A stretch of 64,000 bases of DNA from Calditrichia bacterium (GTDB lineage: Bacteria; Calditrichota; Calditrichia; RBG-13-44-9; J075). The stretch's first letter is position 1. Each line of letters opens with the position of its first letter. Under the pieces are notes generated by a model, which saw only the letters and a program-made list of their open reading frames with translations, was not told the DNA's origin and searched no databases. The stretch is taken from NCBI GenBank assembly GCA_028284905.1, contig JANQQU010000056.1, positions 85,394 to 149,393 of the forward strand, read 5' to 3'. The position numbers were made by a program, and so were the translations under genes. Below are positions 37,345-47,014 of the stretch, piece by piece.

Positions 37345-38130
37345 CTATTTCCCGGGAACCAGTTTAATCTCGAACAGCTTCGGCCAGTTTTTACCGGTTA
37401 CGAATAAACGGTCGTTCTGTTGGTCGTAAGCAATGCCGTTCATGGTATCTATGGCCGGGTGTTTATCGGCGTCTATTAACAATCCGGATAAATCGATCCA
37501 GGCAGTGACAGCACCGGTTTCCGGATTAAAAACAACGATTTTTTCGCTATGCCAGACATTGGCATATACCTGTCCGTTGATATATTCCAATTCATTTAGT
37601 TGTTTTACCGGCGTATCCCCATTAGTTACCTGAATTTTGCCAATCTCATGAAATGTGATAGGATCAAGAAAATAAATATTTTCAGTGCCATCACTCATCA
37701 GCAATTTTTCCCCATCGTAGGTTAATCCCCAGCCTTCAGAAGGATAATAAAATTGATCTATGAGCAGGAAACTTTCCAGGTCGTAATGAAAGCCGGTATT
37801 TGATTGCCAGGTGAGTTGGATAATCTTATTATCATAAATTGCAACACCTTCACCAAAATACTCCGATGACAACTGATGAAAGTTCAGAACTGTTCCAGTG
37901 GTTAAATCGACCTTGCGCAGAGAGGATTCACCGTTCTGTCCGGTGCCTTCATAAAGAAATCCATCCGCATAAACCAATCCTTGCGTGTAGGCACCGGGGT
38001 CGTGAGGATAAGTGTTAATAATTTTATAAGAATAGGTGGGAACATTTTTCTCTGATGGAAATGCCAGGCCGTTAATTACACAGGCAAATAAGCAAAATAT
38101 TGTTATTATCAGGCTAAATTTAATCGTCAT
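37345..38130 (-). CDS. secreted glutaminyl-peptide cyclotransferase
   Basis: The 261-residue protein has a signal peptide followed by a five-bladed propeller of the plant/bacterial glutaminyl cyclase family: YPHDPGAYTQGL, EGTGQNGESSLRKVDL, FGEGVAIY, EGWGLTYDGEKLLMSDGT, QLNELEYINGQVYANVW and the end MNGIAYD...LFVTGKNWPKLFEI. It turns N-terminal glutamine into pyroglutamate on exported peptides, which would protect them from aminopeptidases. It lies next to the exported S9 peptidase gene on the same strand, separated by 178 bp. Confidence 0.9.
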   Translation of the reverse strand: MTIKFSLIITIFCLFACVINGLAFPSEKNVPTYSYKIINTYPHDPGAYTQGLVYADGFLYEGTGQNGESSLRKVDLTTGTVLNFHQLSSEYFGEGVAIYDNKIIQLTWQSNTGFHYDLESFLLIDQFYYPSEGWGLTYDGEKLLMSDGTENIYFLDPITFHEIGKIQVTNGDTPVKQLNELEYINGQVYANVWHSEKIVVFNPETGAVTAWIDLSGLLIDADKHPAIDTMNGIAYDQQNDRLFVTGKNWPKLFEIKLVPGK

Positions 38131-38281
38131 TACAGTTTCCGTGTTTTTTCGTATTTAATATCAAAAATAAAGTGCAATCAGTTGATTTTCCAAATTAAAT
38201 AATTCAATTCCGTGGAATCCATCAACGGATGTTTCATAATTATTTAATAATAAAACTTACCGGCGAAAAAAAAGATCAAAT

Positions 38282-41200
38282 TTGAGTGCCCGAATCGTGT
38301 TCTTAATCAGAGATAATAACAATTCATTTATCCATCTGTTTCTACTTAGCAGCTGTTTCTGGCTACTTTGTGGAAATACCGCTATGTCTCAGTCGGTACA
38401 ACTCCCCTTCGATCATATCAATACACAAGATGGCCTAGCACAAAGTTCCGTTTATACCATATTTCAGGATGAAACCGGATTCCTTTGGTTTGGCACCCAG
38501 AGCGGCCTGAATAAATACGATGGCTATCAATTTACCACCTATATACACGATCCTGCAGATACGAACTCTCTTTCCAATAATTGGGTAAGGGCCATTGTCG
38601 GTTCCCCGGACGGAAAGATTTGGGTCGGCACTCGTAATGGCGGATTGAACCTGTTGCATCCCCGCGACGGTGTTTTTAACCGTTATACTCACGATCCTGA
38701 TAACCCAGCCAGTATTAGTAGCGACCGGATTACCTGCCTTTTAACTGATCGTTTCGGCACACTCTGGATAGGCACGGCAAACGGTGGGCTAAACCGCCTG
38801 GCAGCTGATGATTCATCTTTTACCAGGTTCCAACGGCAACCTGATGATGAAAATGGCTTACAAAGTAACCATATAACGGCCTTGCGGGAAGGTGCTGGCG
38901 GGAAACTCTGGATAGGCACGCAACGGGGGCTTTATAAATTCGTGCCGGAGAGTGAGCAGATTGAAGGGTATTTCCCCAATCCGAACACCTTGCGCCATCC
39001 GGAAAATGCGATTACTGCTATTTTTGAAAATGAGCCGGGCAGTTTTTGGATCGGCACCCGGCAGGGCGTTTTTCAGTTTAATCCTGAAAGCGGAATTTTC
39101 CGGAATCGCTCCAATCTTGCCGGTGGAAGGGTCGCTGGCCGGATCAGTGCTATTGATGGCGATTCTCTTGGGAATCTCTGGATTGGCACCTGGAACGATG
39201 GTTTAACCTGCTATCATGAAGCGGAAAAGAGCTTTGCGAATTTTCAACATAACTTTCTGAATGAAAACAGTTTAAGCAGCGATCGTATTCAGTCTATTTT
39301 TACCGATCGGGATGGTTTACTCTGGATTGGCACCAGTGAAGGCGGCATCAATAAATATTCTCCCTATAAAAATAAATTTCAGCATATTTCCGCCCGGCGC
39401 GATGATCCGGATGGTTTGAACGACAATATCATTCGGGCCATTTACAAAAGTGATGGGAAAACTGTCTGGATTGGCACCCAGGGAGGGGGCGTTAATAAAA
39501 TTTCCCTGAAAGATGATTGGGAAAACTACCAGGTAACACACTTTGCCTTCAATGCACCATCCGGCGGCGGGAGTTCTGCTATCTCAGATATTGTTGCGGA
39601 TGTGTATGGCACGCTCTGGGTCAGTTCCTTTTCGCGGGGATTAGCCAGTTTTGAAGCGCGCACCGGTCAGTTTAATTTCCTGCGCCACAACAGGGATAAG
39701 CCCGAGGGATTAAGTTCCAATAATATCCGCTCCTTGCTCGCGGATTCATTGGGCGTTTTGTGGATCGCTACTAATCGTGGCCTCAACCGCCTGGATCCGG
39801 CGACCAGCGATATGGATATCTGGAAACATTCCAAAAATGATGATGTCACAATTAGTAGCAATAGCGTTAAAGTGATGCTGAAAGATAGTCAGGGAGCACT
39901 TTGGGTTGGTACAGACAATGGCCTGAATCGGATTGAGTTTCAGGAAGAAGAAAGCAAGAATTCGCCCATTGCCAAAATTACCCGCTATTTAAATGAGCCG
40001 GGAAATACGGAAAAAATTAGTGATAATGAAATTAGCTATTTGTACCAAAATGAAGCAGGGATTCTTTGGATTGGCACCATTGATGGCGGTTTGAATCGTT
40101 TGGATATTGCATCCGGTTTATTTGAAGCTGTCACCGTTCAGGATGGCCTGGCCAGCAACTCGATTTATGCAATTCTTGGTGATCCGGAAGGAAATATCTG
40201 GATGAGCACCAATAAAGGGATTACTCGTTATAATCCCGCCACGAAGGCCGTGCGGAACTATGGTATTGAAGATGGCTTACAGAGCAACGAGTTTAACCTG
40301 CGAACTGCCTTCGCGAGTAATGACGGGGAATTATACTTCGGAGGAATTAATGGGTTTAATGTCTTCTGTCCGCTGCAGGTGGAGGATAACCCCAATATTC
40401 CCGCTGTGGCTATTACCGGTTTGAAAGTGCTCGATGCCCCGGTCAATTACGCAATTGTTGCGGAGCAGGAGTTTTGGGAATTATCACACGACGAAAACGT
40501 TTTTGCTATCGAATTCGCGGCATTGGAATATACTGCCCCCCGGCAAAACCGTTATGCCTACCGCCTGGAAGGATTTGACCCGGATTGGATTTACACCAAT
40601 CAGCGCCGTCAGGCGACTTATACCAATCTGGATCCGGGGGAATATACTTTTCGGGTAAAAGCGGCCAACAACGATGGCGTTTGGAACACTGAAGGAACGA
40701 TACTTAATATTCATGTGAAGCCTCCCTACTGGCGAACCTGGTGGTTCTATTGGCTATGCGCTTTGGCGATCGCTGCAGTTGCCTACCTGACAATGCGTGC
40801 CCGTATTCGCCGGGCCTCTGAGCAGCGTGCCTTTCTGGAAAATAAAGTGCGGGCGAGAACCCAGGCACTTCGGGAAGAAAAAAATAAAGTTGATCAAATA
40901 AATCTGGAATTGGCAAAACTCTCCCTGGTTGCGCAAAAAACTGATAACGCAGTTGTTATTGCCGATGCTGACTTTACGGTGGAATGGGTCAATGATGCGT
41001 TTATCCGCATCACCGGTTTCGATCTGGAAGAGCTACGGATTCGCGATACCAATCATTTGAAAGACATCAGTGGTAATGAAGATATCGAAGCGATTATCGC
41101 GGAAGCGATAAAGACCTGCAAACCGCAGGTTTATGAATCGCATATCAAGAGCAAGGCCGAGAAAGAGATCTGGCTGTCCTGCACGCTGACGCCAATTCTC

Positions 41201-42895
41201 GATCCCCAGGGAAATATCTACAAGTTTGTGGTGATTGACAGTGATATTACCGAAAGAAAATTGAATGAGCAGGCCTTGCTGAAGTCCAAGGATGAACTGG
41301 AGCAACGGGTTGAAGAACGCACGATGGAATTATCCCGTACTGTCGACCGGCTGAATCAGCAAATCCGCGAACGCCAGAAGATGGAAAAAGCGCTGGCCTC
41401 CGAGAAGGAAAGCCTGGCGGTCACCCTTCGTTCAATTGGGGATGGTGTAATTACGACAGACATTCATGGCCGCATTCTCCTGGTGAATCCTGCTGCGGAA
41501 AGAATGACCGGATGGTCTTTCAGCGAAGCTTTCGGGAAGCGGATTGAAGAAGTCTTTCGTATTCGCCGCACGGAAAGCAGCAGCCCGGATGAGTCTTCGG
41601 TGCGGGTCGTCCTGCGAGAAGAAAGACCTGTCGAACGCGCCAATTATCGCTTTCTGGCCGACCGGGAGGGGCGGGAACGCCTCATCACCGAAAATAGCGC
41701 GCCCATTCTTTCCGCCACCCAACAAATAGCCGGGGTTGTGCTGGTTTTTCATGATCAGACGGAAAAACATCGGATTGACGAAGAGCGCCTGAAAACCAGT
41801 AAGCTGGAATCTGTTGGTGTTTTGGCCGGCGGTTTGGCCCATGATTTCAATAATATTCTTACTGCTATTTTGGGCAATCTCTCTATTGCCCTACACAATA
41901 TTCCGGAAACGGACAATGTCTTTGATATTTTAAAAAATACAGAAAAAGCCTCCTTGCGCGCTTCGGCATTAACGCAACAATTGCTCACCTTTTCCCGCGG
42001 TGGTTTACCGGTAAAAACAGTTGTTGCCGTAGGGGAACTGATACCGGAAACTGTAGACTTTATCTTGAGCGGTTCCAATGTGCGGGCAGAATTTACTATA
42101 CAGCATGAACTTTGGCCGGTTGAAATCGATGTTGGACAAATCAATCAGGTAATTCATAATCTGGTGATAAATGCCATGCAAGCCATGCCAAATGGCGGTG
42201 TGTTAAATGTTCGGGTGCAGAATATTCATCAGCCCACGGAAAATGGCTTGAAAGAAGGCGACTATGTGAAAATTGCCATTGAGGATCATGGCGTGGGAAT
42301 TCCCGAAGCGGATATTCAGAAAATTTTCGATCCTTATTTTACCACCAAACAAAATGGTAGTGGTTTGGGATTGGCGTCGGTGTATTCGATTCTGAAAAAC
42401 CATGGAGGTCGAATCACCGTGGATTCCCGCCTGAAGGAGGGAACAGTTTTCGATATCTTTATACCAGCTTCAGAGAAATCGCTGCCACCAAGCCCGCGGG
42501 AAAGCAAGAATCTTTTTTCCGGCAAAGGGAAAATTCTGGTAATGGACGATGAAGCAGCAATTCGCATTGTTCTGGAAAGAATGCTCAATCAGCTTGGATT
42601 TCAAGTGGTGCTCACCGCCGATGGGGAAGCAGCGATCGCCCGTTTTCAGGAAGCAAAAAAGGATGGAAACGATTTTCAACTGGTGATTATGGACCTAATC
42701 GTGCCCGGAGGAATGGGCGGTAAGGAAACGATGGCTGCATTAAAGAAAATCGATCCGGCAGTTACCGGCATTGTCATCAGTGGATTTTCTACCGATCCGG
42801 TAATGGCGGACTCTCAGGCGTATGGTTTTTCCGGGGTGTTGTCCAAGCCATTTGCCCTGCCTGCATTAAGCCAGCTCTTGAAGACGGTAATGTGA
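38282..42895 (+). CDS. hybrid two-component sensor kinase with Reg_prop propeller
   Basis: The 1537-residue protein has a signal peptide, then a periplasmic sensor of about 12-14 Reg_prop strands (LWIGT...GGLNR pattern, residues about 45-690), a Y_Y_Y domain (about 735-800), a transmembrane segment near 815-838, a coiled coil, two PAS domains (about 875-990 and 1045-1150), HisKA with phospho-His in GGLAHDFNNIL (about 1185), HATPase with GVGIPEADIQKIFDPYF, and a receiver with Asp near 1469 in IMDLIVPGGMGG. Unlike the Bacteroides glycan hybrids, it lacks a C-terminal HTH, so a separate DNA-binding output is needed. The track start is TTG (38282) without a clear ribosome site; GTG 38297 is an alternative. 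Confidence 0.93.
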   Translation: MSARIVFLIRDNNNSFIHLFLLSSCFWLLCGNTAMSQSVQLPFDHINTQDGLAQSSVYTIFQDETGFLWFGTQSGLNKYDGYQFTTYIHDPADTNSLSNNWVRAIVGSPDGKIWVGTRNGGLNLLHPRDGVFNRYTHDPDNPASISSDRITCLLTDRFGTLWIGTANGGLNRLAADDSSFTRFQRQPDDENGLQSNHITALREGAGGKLWIGTQRGLYKFVPESEQIEGYFPNPNTLRHPENAITAIFENEPGSFWIGTRQGVFQFNPESGIFRNRSNLAGGRVAGRISAIDGDSLGNLWIGTWNDGLTCYHEAEKSFANFQHNFLNENSLSSDRIQSIFTDRDGLLWIGTSEGGINKYSPYKNKFQHISARRDDPDGLNDNIIRAIYKSDGKTVWIGTQGGGVNKISLKDDWENYQVTHFAFNAPSGGGSSAISDIVADVYGTLWVSSFSRGLASFEARTGQFNFLRHNRDKPEGLSSNNIRSLLADSLGVLWIATNRGLNRLDPATSDMDIWKHSKNDDVTISSNSVKVMLKDSQGALWVGTDNGLNRIEFQEEESKNSPIAKITRYLNEPGNTEKISDNEISYLYQNEAGILWIGTIDGGLNRLDIASGLFEAVTVQDGLASNSIYAILGDPEGNIWMSTNKGITRYNPATKAVRNYGIEDGLQSNEFNLRTAFASNDGELYFGGINGFNVFCPLQVEDNPNIPAVAITGLKVLDAPVNYAIVAEQEFWELSHDENVFAIEFAALEYTAPRQNRYAYRLEGFDPDWIYTNQRRQATYTNLDPGEYTFRVKAANNDGVWNTEGTILNIHVKPPYWRTWWFYWLCALAIAAVAYLTMRARIRRASEQRAFLENKVRARTQALREEKNKVDQINLELAKLSLVAQKTDNAVVIADADFTVEWVNDAFIRITGFDLEELRIRDTNHLKDISGNEDIEAIIAEAIKTCKPQVYESHIKSKAEKEIWLSCTLTPILDPQGNIYKFVVIDSDITERKLNEQALLKSKDELEQRVEERTMELSRTVDRLNQQIRERQKMEKALASEKESLAVTLRSIGDGVITTDIHGRILLVNPAAERMTGWSFSEAFGKRIEEVFRIRRTESSSPDESSVRVVLREERPVERANYRFLADREGRERLITENSAPILSATQQIAGVVLVFHDQTEKHRIDEERLKTSKLESVGVLAGGLAHDFNNILTAILGNLSIALHNIPETDNVFDILKNTEKASLRASALTQQLLTFSRGGLPVKTVVAVGELIPETVDFILSGSNVRAEFTIQHELWPVEIDVGQINQVIHNLVINAMQAMPNGGVLNVRVQNIHQPTENGLKEGDYVKIAIEDHGVGIPEADIQKIFDPYFTTKQNGSGLGLASVYSILKNHGGRITVDSRLKEGTVFDIFIPASEKSLPPSPRESKNLFSGKGKILVMDDEAAIRIVLERMLNQLGFQVVLTADGEAAIARFQEAKKDGNDFQLVIMDLIVPGGMGGKETMAALKKIDPAVTGIVISGFSTDPVMADSQAYGFSGVLSKPFALPALSQLLKTVM

Positions 42896-42973
42896 TCGCT
42901 GGCAATTTATAATTCAATTCAGTTGGCGAGATTGCTCGCTATTGTTCTAGCCAAAAGCACGGGAAACACACGC

Positions 42974-43309
42974 ATGCTTTATTTAAAAGCCCTAATGATT
43001 GCATTCATAACCGGGTTTCTGGTGTTGATCGTACTGTGCTTTCTCTTTATTTCCTTTATCGATGCCTTTCGTGGGCGCAATAGCGACAATAGCGGAAGAA
43101 CCCCCGCCTGGGGCGTGATAGTTTCCTGGCTGATTTCGTTATTCATCTACTGGGAAAGCCTAACCTTCGTGCTGACGCAATGGGGCGCGATTCCTGCGCA
43201 GTCATTTGGTATCTACCGCTTGCTTGCCGCTTCGCCACCTGCCCTGGTCTATATTTTACTAATCGTTGCTATCGTTAAAAGCAAGCGGGGCGTTTCGACC
43301 GCGAGCTAG
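42974..43309 (+). CDS. small membrane protein, unknown function
   Basis: The ATG at 42974 gives 111 residues; a TTG-started extension from 42923 is less likely. Three hydrophobic segments are visible (residues about 5-30, 50-70 and 90-107), with a charged loop FRGRNSDNSGRTPAW. I recognise no family. It follows the hybrid kinase gene on the same strand by 78 bp and may be cotranscribed. Confidence 0.55.
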   Translation: MLYLKALMIAFITGFLVLIVLCFLFISFIDAFRGRNSDNSGRTPAWGVIVSWLISLFIYWESLTFVLTQWGAIPAQSFGIYRLLAASPPALVYILLIVAIVKSKRGVSTAS

Positions 43310-43336
43310 TGCAAATGTTATCTGCAGAACGATGGA

Positions 43337-44653
43337 TTATGTTGTCGTTTTGGGCGCAGTCCAGAGATGCATTCGCCGGTAAGCCATCCAGCTTAATGTT
43401 AATCCCCGAAAAAGCATAAAGATGATCATCGCCAGCCACAGGCCATGATTGCCGAATGGCTCCCGCAATAAATAGTAGAGCGGGAGGAAAATGACAAAGG
43501 TGCAGAATATCATCGAGTTCCGCAGTGGCCGCCCATCAGTGGCACCGATAAAAATACCATCCCAAATAAAACAGAATCCATTGATCAAAGGGGCGATAAT
43601 TGTCCATCCAACAAACGTCATTGATAAAGCGACCAGATCTGGCTTGTTAGTAAACAACTGCAAAATCTCTTCCGGCAGAAGCCCGTAAATGACGGAGAAA
43701 ATTGCGCCAAGCCCCAGCGCCCAATAGAAGGACAGCGTAACGACTTTGCGCAGGCGGAAAGCATCTTTCGCACCGATAAACCTGCCGACCAGGCTCTCAG
43801 CAGCAAATGCAAAGCCGTCGATGCCATAAGCCATAATCGTCCATAATTGCATCAGTATCGTGTTTGCAGCGAGAATTTCATCGCCCATTTCAGCAGATTT
43901 CGCCGTGAAAAATGTGAATGCAAATACCAGGCACAATGTGCGAATAAAAATATCCCGATTGACATCAATAAACCGTTTTAAGGCCTCCCTGTCAAAAATC
44001 TGCCTGAGCTTGAAATGAATGGTAAACTTGCGATAGCTGAGTAAAAATAAAAATCCGGCAAAGATCAATCCGCAATACTGGGCCGCCACCGTTCCCCAGG
44101 CGACACCATCAGAATTTAGCTGGAGAACCTTCACAAAATAGAGACTAAAACATATATTGATTACATTGGTAAATACTGATAAATAAAGCGGATAGCGTGC
44201 GTTTTGCATCCCAAGAAACCAGCCGTGCAGGGCATAGAGGGAGAGTGTTGCCGGCGCAGCGAGAATACGGATATGAAAATAAGATCGGGCAAATTTTTCT
44301 ACCTCCGGCGAAGTTGCCAGGAAGTAAAAGCTGATATCTGCCAGGGGATGCTGGAGTAAGATTAACAGGGCAGCAGTTGATAAACCGACTGTTAGTGCCC
44401 TTCCCAAAACCAGTGCCGATTGTGTATTGTCAGTTTCCCCAAATGCTTGCGCGGTAAGCCCGGTAGTTCCCATCCGGAGAAAGCCCATGGCCCAATAGAT
44501 GAAATTAAAGATCATGGTGCCCAATGCAACTGCGCCAAGGTAATGTAATCCTTCAATATGGCCCACCAGGGCAGTATCCACCGCGCTGAGCAGCGGAACG
44601 GCCATGTTACTGAGAATATTAGGGATCGCCAGTCTTAAAATTTCCCGGTTCAA
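43337..44653 (-). CDS. MATE family efflux transporter (DinF-like)
   Basis: The 438-residue protein has twelve predicted transmembrane segments and the family N terminus LRLAIPNILSNMAVPLLSAVDTALVG, with a second-half AANTILMQLWTIMAYGIDGFAFAAESLVG typical of the DinF branch. It exports drugs or metabolites using Na+ or H+ gradients. The start is a TTG with AAGGA upstream, chosen because the family N terminus begins there. It converges with the small membrane gene and lies just downstream of the glycosylase gene. Confidence 0.92.
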   Translation of the reverse strand: MNREILRLAIPNILSNMAVPLLSAVDTALVGHIEGLHYLGAVALGTMIFNFIYWAMGFLRMGTTGLTAQAFGETDNTQSALVLGRALTVGLSTAALLILLQHPLADISFYFLATSPEVEKFARSYFHIRILAAPATLSLYALHGWFLGMQNARYPLYLSVFTNVINICFSLYFVKVLQLNSDGVAWGTVAAQYCGLIFAGFLFLLSYRKFTIHFKLRQIFDREALKRFIDVNRDIFIRTLCLVFAFTFFTAKSAEMGDEILAANTILMQLWTIMAYGIDGFAFAAESLVGRFIGAKDAFRLRKVVTLSFYWALGLGAIFSVIYGLLPEEILQLFTNKPDLVALSMTFVGWTIIAPLINGFCFIWDGIFIGATDGRPLRNSMIFCTFVIFLPLYYLLREPFGNHGLWLAMIIFMLFRGLTLSWMAYRRMHLWTAPKTTT

Positions 44654-44707
44654 GAAATCATCAATCCTTGTCGTTTTCGGTCTTCGATAGCAGCATCAGG
44701 GGGAAGC

Positions 44708-45295
44708 TCATTTTAAAACTGCCTGGACTCTTTCTTGCAGATAGGGAAGTACTTCATCTGCAAACCAGGGATTTCTTTTGAACCAAAAGAGATTTCGTGG
44801 AGAAGGGTGGGGGAGAGGAATTATCTCCGGGGTGTATTGTTGCCAGGCCCGCACGTTTTCGGTAAGATTTTTTTGTGGGGGATTAAGGTAAGCCCCTTGC
44901 GCATAATTTCCCACCAGCAGTGTTAAGGAGAGCTCCTTTAATTCCGCCAGCAGTCTTTCATGCCAGAGCGGGGCGCACTCTTTCCGTGGAGGTAAATCGC
45001 CGGATTTTCCTTTGCCGGGATAACAAAACCCCATCGGAATAATGGCGATATTCCTTTCGTCATAAAACGCTTCTTTGTCGATGGCCAGCCAATCGCGCAG
45101 GCGGTCTCCACTAGGGTCGTTCCAGGGAATACCGGAATGATGCACCCGCGTTCCCGGCGCCTGTCCAATAATCAGAATTTTAGATTCCCGATGTGCCCGC
45201 ACAACCGGATTGGCCCCAAGCGGCAAATGGGGCTCGCAGACCCGGCAGGCAGATACTTCATTGAGCAGTTTTTCCAAAGATACTTCAGCACTCAT
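44708..45295 (-). CDS. uracil-DNA glycosylase family protein
   Basis: The 195-residue protein has the UDG-superfamily motifs ILIIGQAPGTRVHHSGIPW and LPHPSPRNLFWFKRNPW, and a CRVCEPHL pair near the N terminus. The segment GFCYPGKGKSGDLPPRKECAPLWHERLL matches the widespread YqfB-unlike family annotated as uracil-DNA glycosylase family protein. It probably removes a damaged base from DNA, although activity of this subfamily is little studied. The gene lies 54 bp before the MATE gene and may be cotranscribed with it. Confidence 0.85.
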   Translation of the reverse strand: MSAEVSLEKLLNEVSACRVCEPHLPLGANPVVRAHRESKILIIGQAPGTRVHHSGIPWNDPSGDRLRDWLAIDKEAFYDERNIAIIPMGFCYPGKGKSGDLPPRKECAPLWHERLLAELKELSLTLLVGNYAQGAYLNPPQKNLTENVRAWQQYTPEIIPLPHPSPRNLFWFKRNPWFADEVLPYLQERVQAVLK

Positions 45296-45558
45296 GAAAA
45301 AGCTTTCATTTTAGGTGGCGTTGAATAATGAAGATACAATAAAGGGATATCCAATTAATCATCCAAGTGAATAAGAGAATTTAATTTTCCCCCAATAAAT
45401 TCTTGATACATATAGGGAAAATAGATACATTATTGTTTATTTTCTTTCCTGATTTGGATGTCCTGTCCGGCAGGTATACTGATAATGCGGGTGATTAGGC
45501 GAATAAGAGAAATTGGCAGCGGTTAGTAATGTAGAAAAATAAGGACACAAGCGTATTT

Positions 45559-47013
45559 ATGATGTTGGAAAGCGCTTCCCCATGTAATGTGCAATGTATT
45601 TTTTTGAAGGATGAATGCCGGCGATTTTTTTATGCCTGTGCCCTCATCTGTGGCATTCTTTTTACTTTTCCGGGCATTGCCCAGACGACAAATGCAGATT
45701 CAATTGTAACTCTGCAAGACTCACTGACAAATTCTAACCCTGAGAAAATAACTTATGCCACTGTCCGCGGCTTCGAGAAATCGGAAAGTAAACCGGGGAC
45801 AGGCTTTCGAAAAGCGTTCCACTATCTCTTCTGGCCACCGCGCACGATCATCGATGTAACCCTTACCTCAGCCGGCTTTAGCGCAGTGATTATCGATGAA
45901 ACTAAAATCGTTAAAACTTTCGAAGAAATCTTTCTGCTCTATGAGGATAAACTGGGCTGGTTTCCGCTCCTGAATTTTGTCACCGGTTCTCCGAAAGGGC
46001 TCGGCCTCAGTCTCTTTTATCGCACGAAATATTTTGGTGTCGCAACCAAGGGGGCTTATAGCAATCGGGAAATTTGGGGTGTTAAAGGGGAAATCAACCA
46101 CATCTTTTTTGCGCGGCGATATTTCTGGGATGTGAGCTTCACCTGGCGATTAAATAATGATAATAACTTCAAGTTTTATGGTATCGGTAACGATCCCCAA
46201 AACGACACCCGCAGCTATTTTCTTGGTGGAAATGAGTTGGATTATGGCATTTATTCGCAGCAGCGTATTTTGCTGGATTTCAATTTGGGTATTCGTACTT
46301 CCGCGAATTGGGAATTCTTCCTGACCACCTTCTATCAAAAGCGCACGGTGAACAATCCGGCGAAGCCACATGATTATAACATCGGCAAGGTATTTGATCT
46401 GGAAAACCTGCCCGGCGCCAACATTAAAAGCAAAAAATTATACAACGAAATTGCCTTTCGTTTTGATAACCGACCTAACCTCTCAATTATATCTCCCGGT
46501 TGGCGTATTGAAGCTTATACTGGCCTTTCCACCGGTTTTAAGAATGATAATGAACGCCTCTTTCGCTCCGGTTTGGATGTTGCGGCATTTATTCCGCTGG
46601 TGCGGGAGAATCGCCTGCTGGTGCCACGGGTAACCTTTAACATGGTGGAAGACATTAACGGGTTGGACGAAATCGCTTTTGTTGAATACCCTCGTCATCT
46701 TACTTTCCGGGGAATTAACACTAAAAACCTGCTGCGTAGCGACAAATATATGATGGTGCCTTCCCTGGAATACCAGTGGCCGCTGACATTCCATCTCAGT
46801 GGACATTTATTCGCTGATTATTTGTTAGTGGCGGATTCGCCAACGACGTTCACTACCCGTAATGCACCCTGGGCATTGGGCTTTGGCATCGATGCTCATA
46901 CCCGGTTGAATGAAATCGCGCGCTTTTATATCGCTTATGGCTCGGAAGGCTTGTTTCTGAAATTCAGTTTCGGACTTTCTTCACTTTTCAAAAATCGTTC
47001 GGACTGGAGATAA
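45559..47013 (+). CDS. Omp85/surface-antigen-type outer membrane protein
   Basis: The 484-residue protein begins with a signal sequence (FYACALICGILFTFPGIAQ), a short periplasmic region, and a C-terminal barrel of amphipathic strands about 120-484. The lid-loop motif of Omp85 barrels appears as LTFRGI (about 383-388), and the end is FLKFSFGLSSLFKNR. There are no POTRA repeats, so it resembles a stand-alone bacterial surface-antigen barrel. It begins the envelope cluster, and the kinase-like lipoprotein gene follows by one base. A transport or lipid-handling role is possible. Confidence 0.78.
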   Translation: MMLESASPCNVQCIFLKDECRRFFYACALICGILFTFPGIAQTTNADSIVTLQDSLTNSNPEKITYATVRGFEKSESKPGTGFRKAFHYLFWPPRTIIDVTLTSAGFSAVIIDETKIVKTFEEIFLLYEDKLGWFPLLNFVTGSPKGLGLSLFYRTKYFGVATKGAYSNREIWGVKGEINHIFFARRYFWDVSFTWRLNNDNNFKFYGIGNDPQNDTRSYFLGGNELDYGIYSQQRILLDFNLGIRTSANWEFFLTTFYQKRTVNNPAKPHDYNIGKVFDLENLPGANIKSKKLYNEIAFRFDNRPNLSIISPGWRIEAYTGLSTGFKNDNERLFRSGLDVAAFIPLVRENRLLVPRVTFNMVEDINGLDEIAFVEYPRHLTFRGINTKNLLRSDKYMMVPSLEYQWPLTFHLSGHLFADYLLVADSPTTFTTRNAPWALGFGIDAHTRLNEIARFYIAYGSEGLFLKFSFGLSSLFKNRSDWR

Positions 47014-47014
47014 T

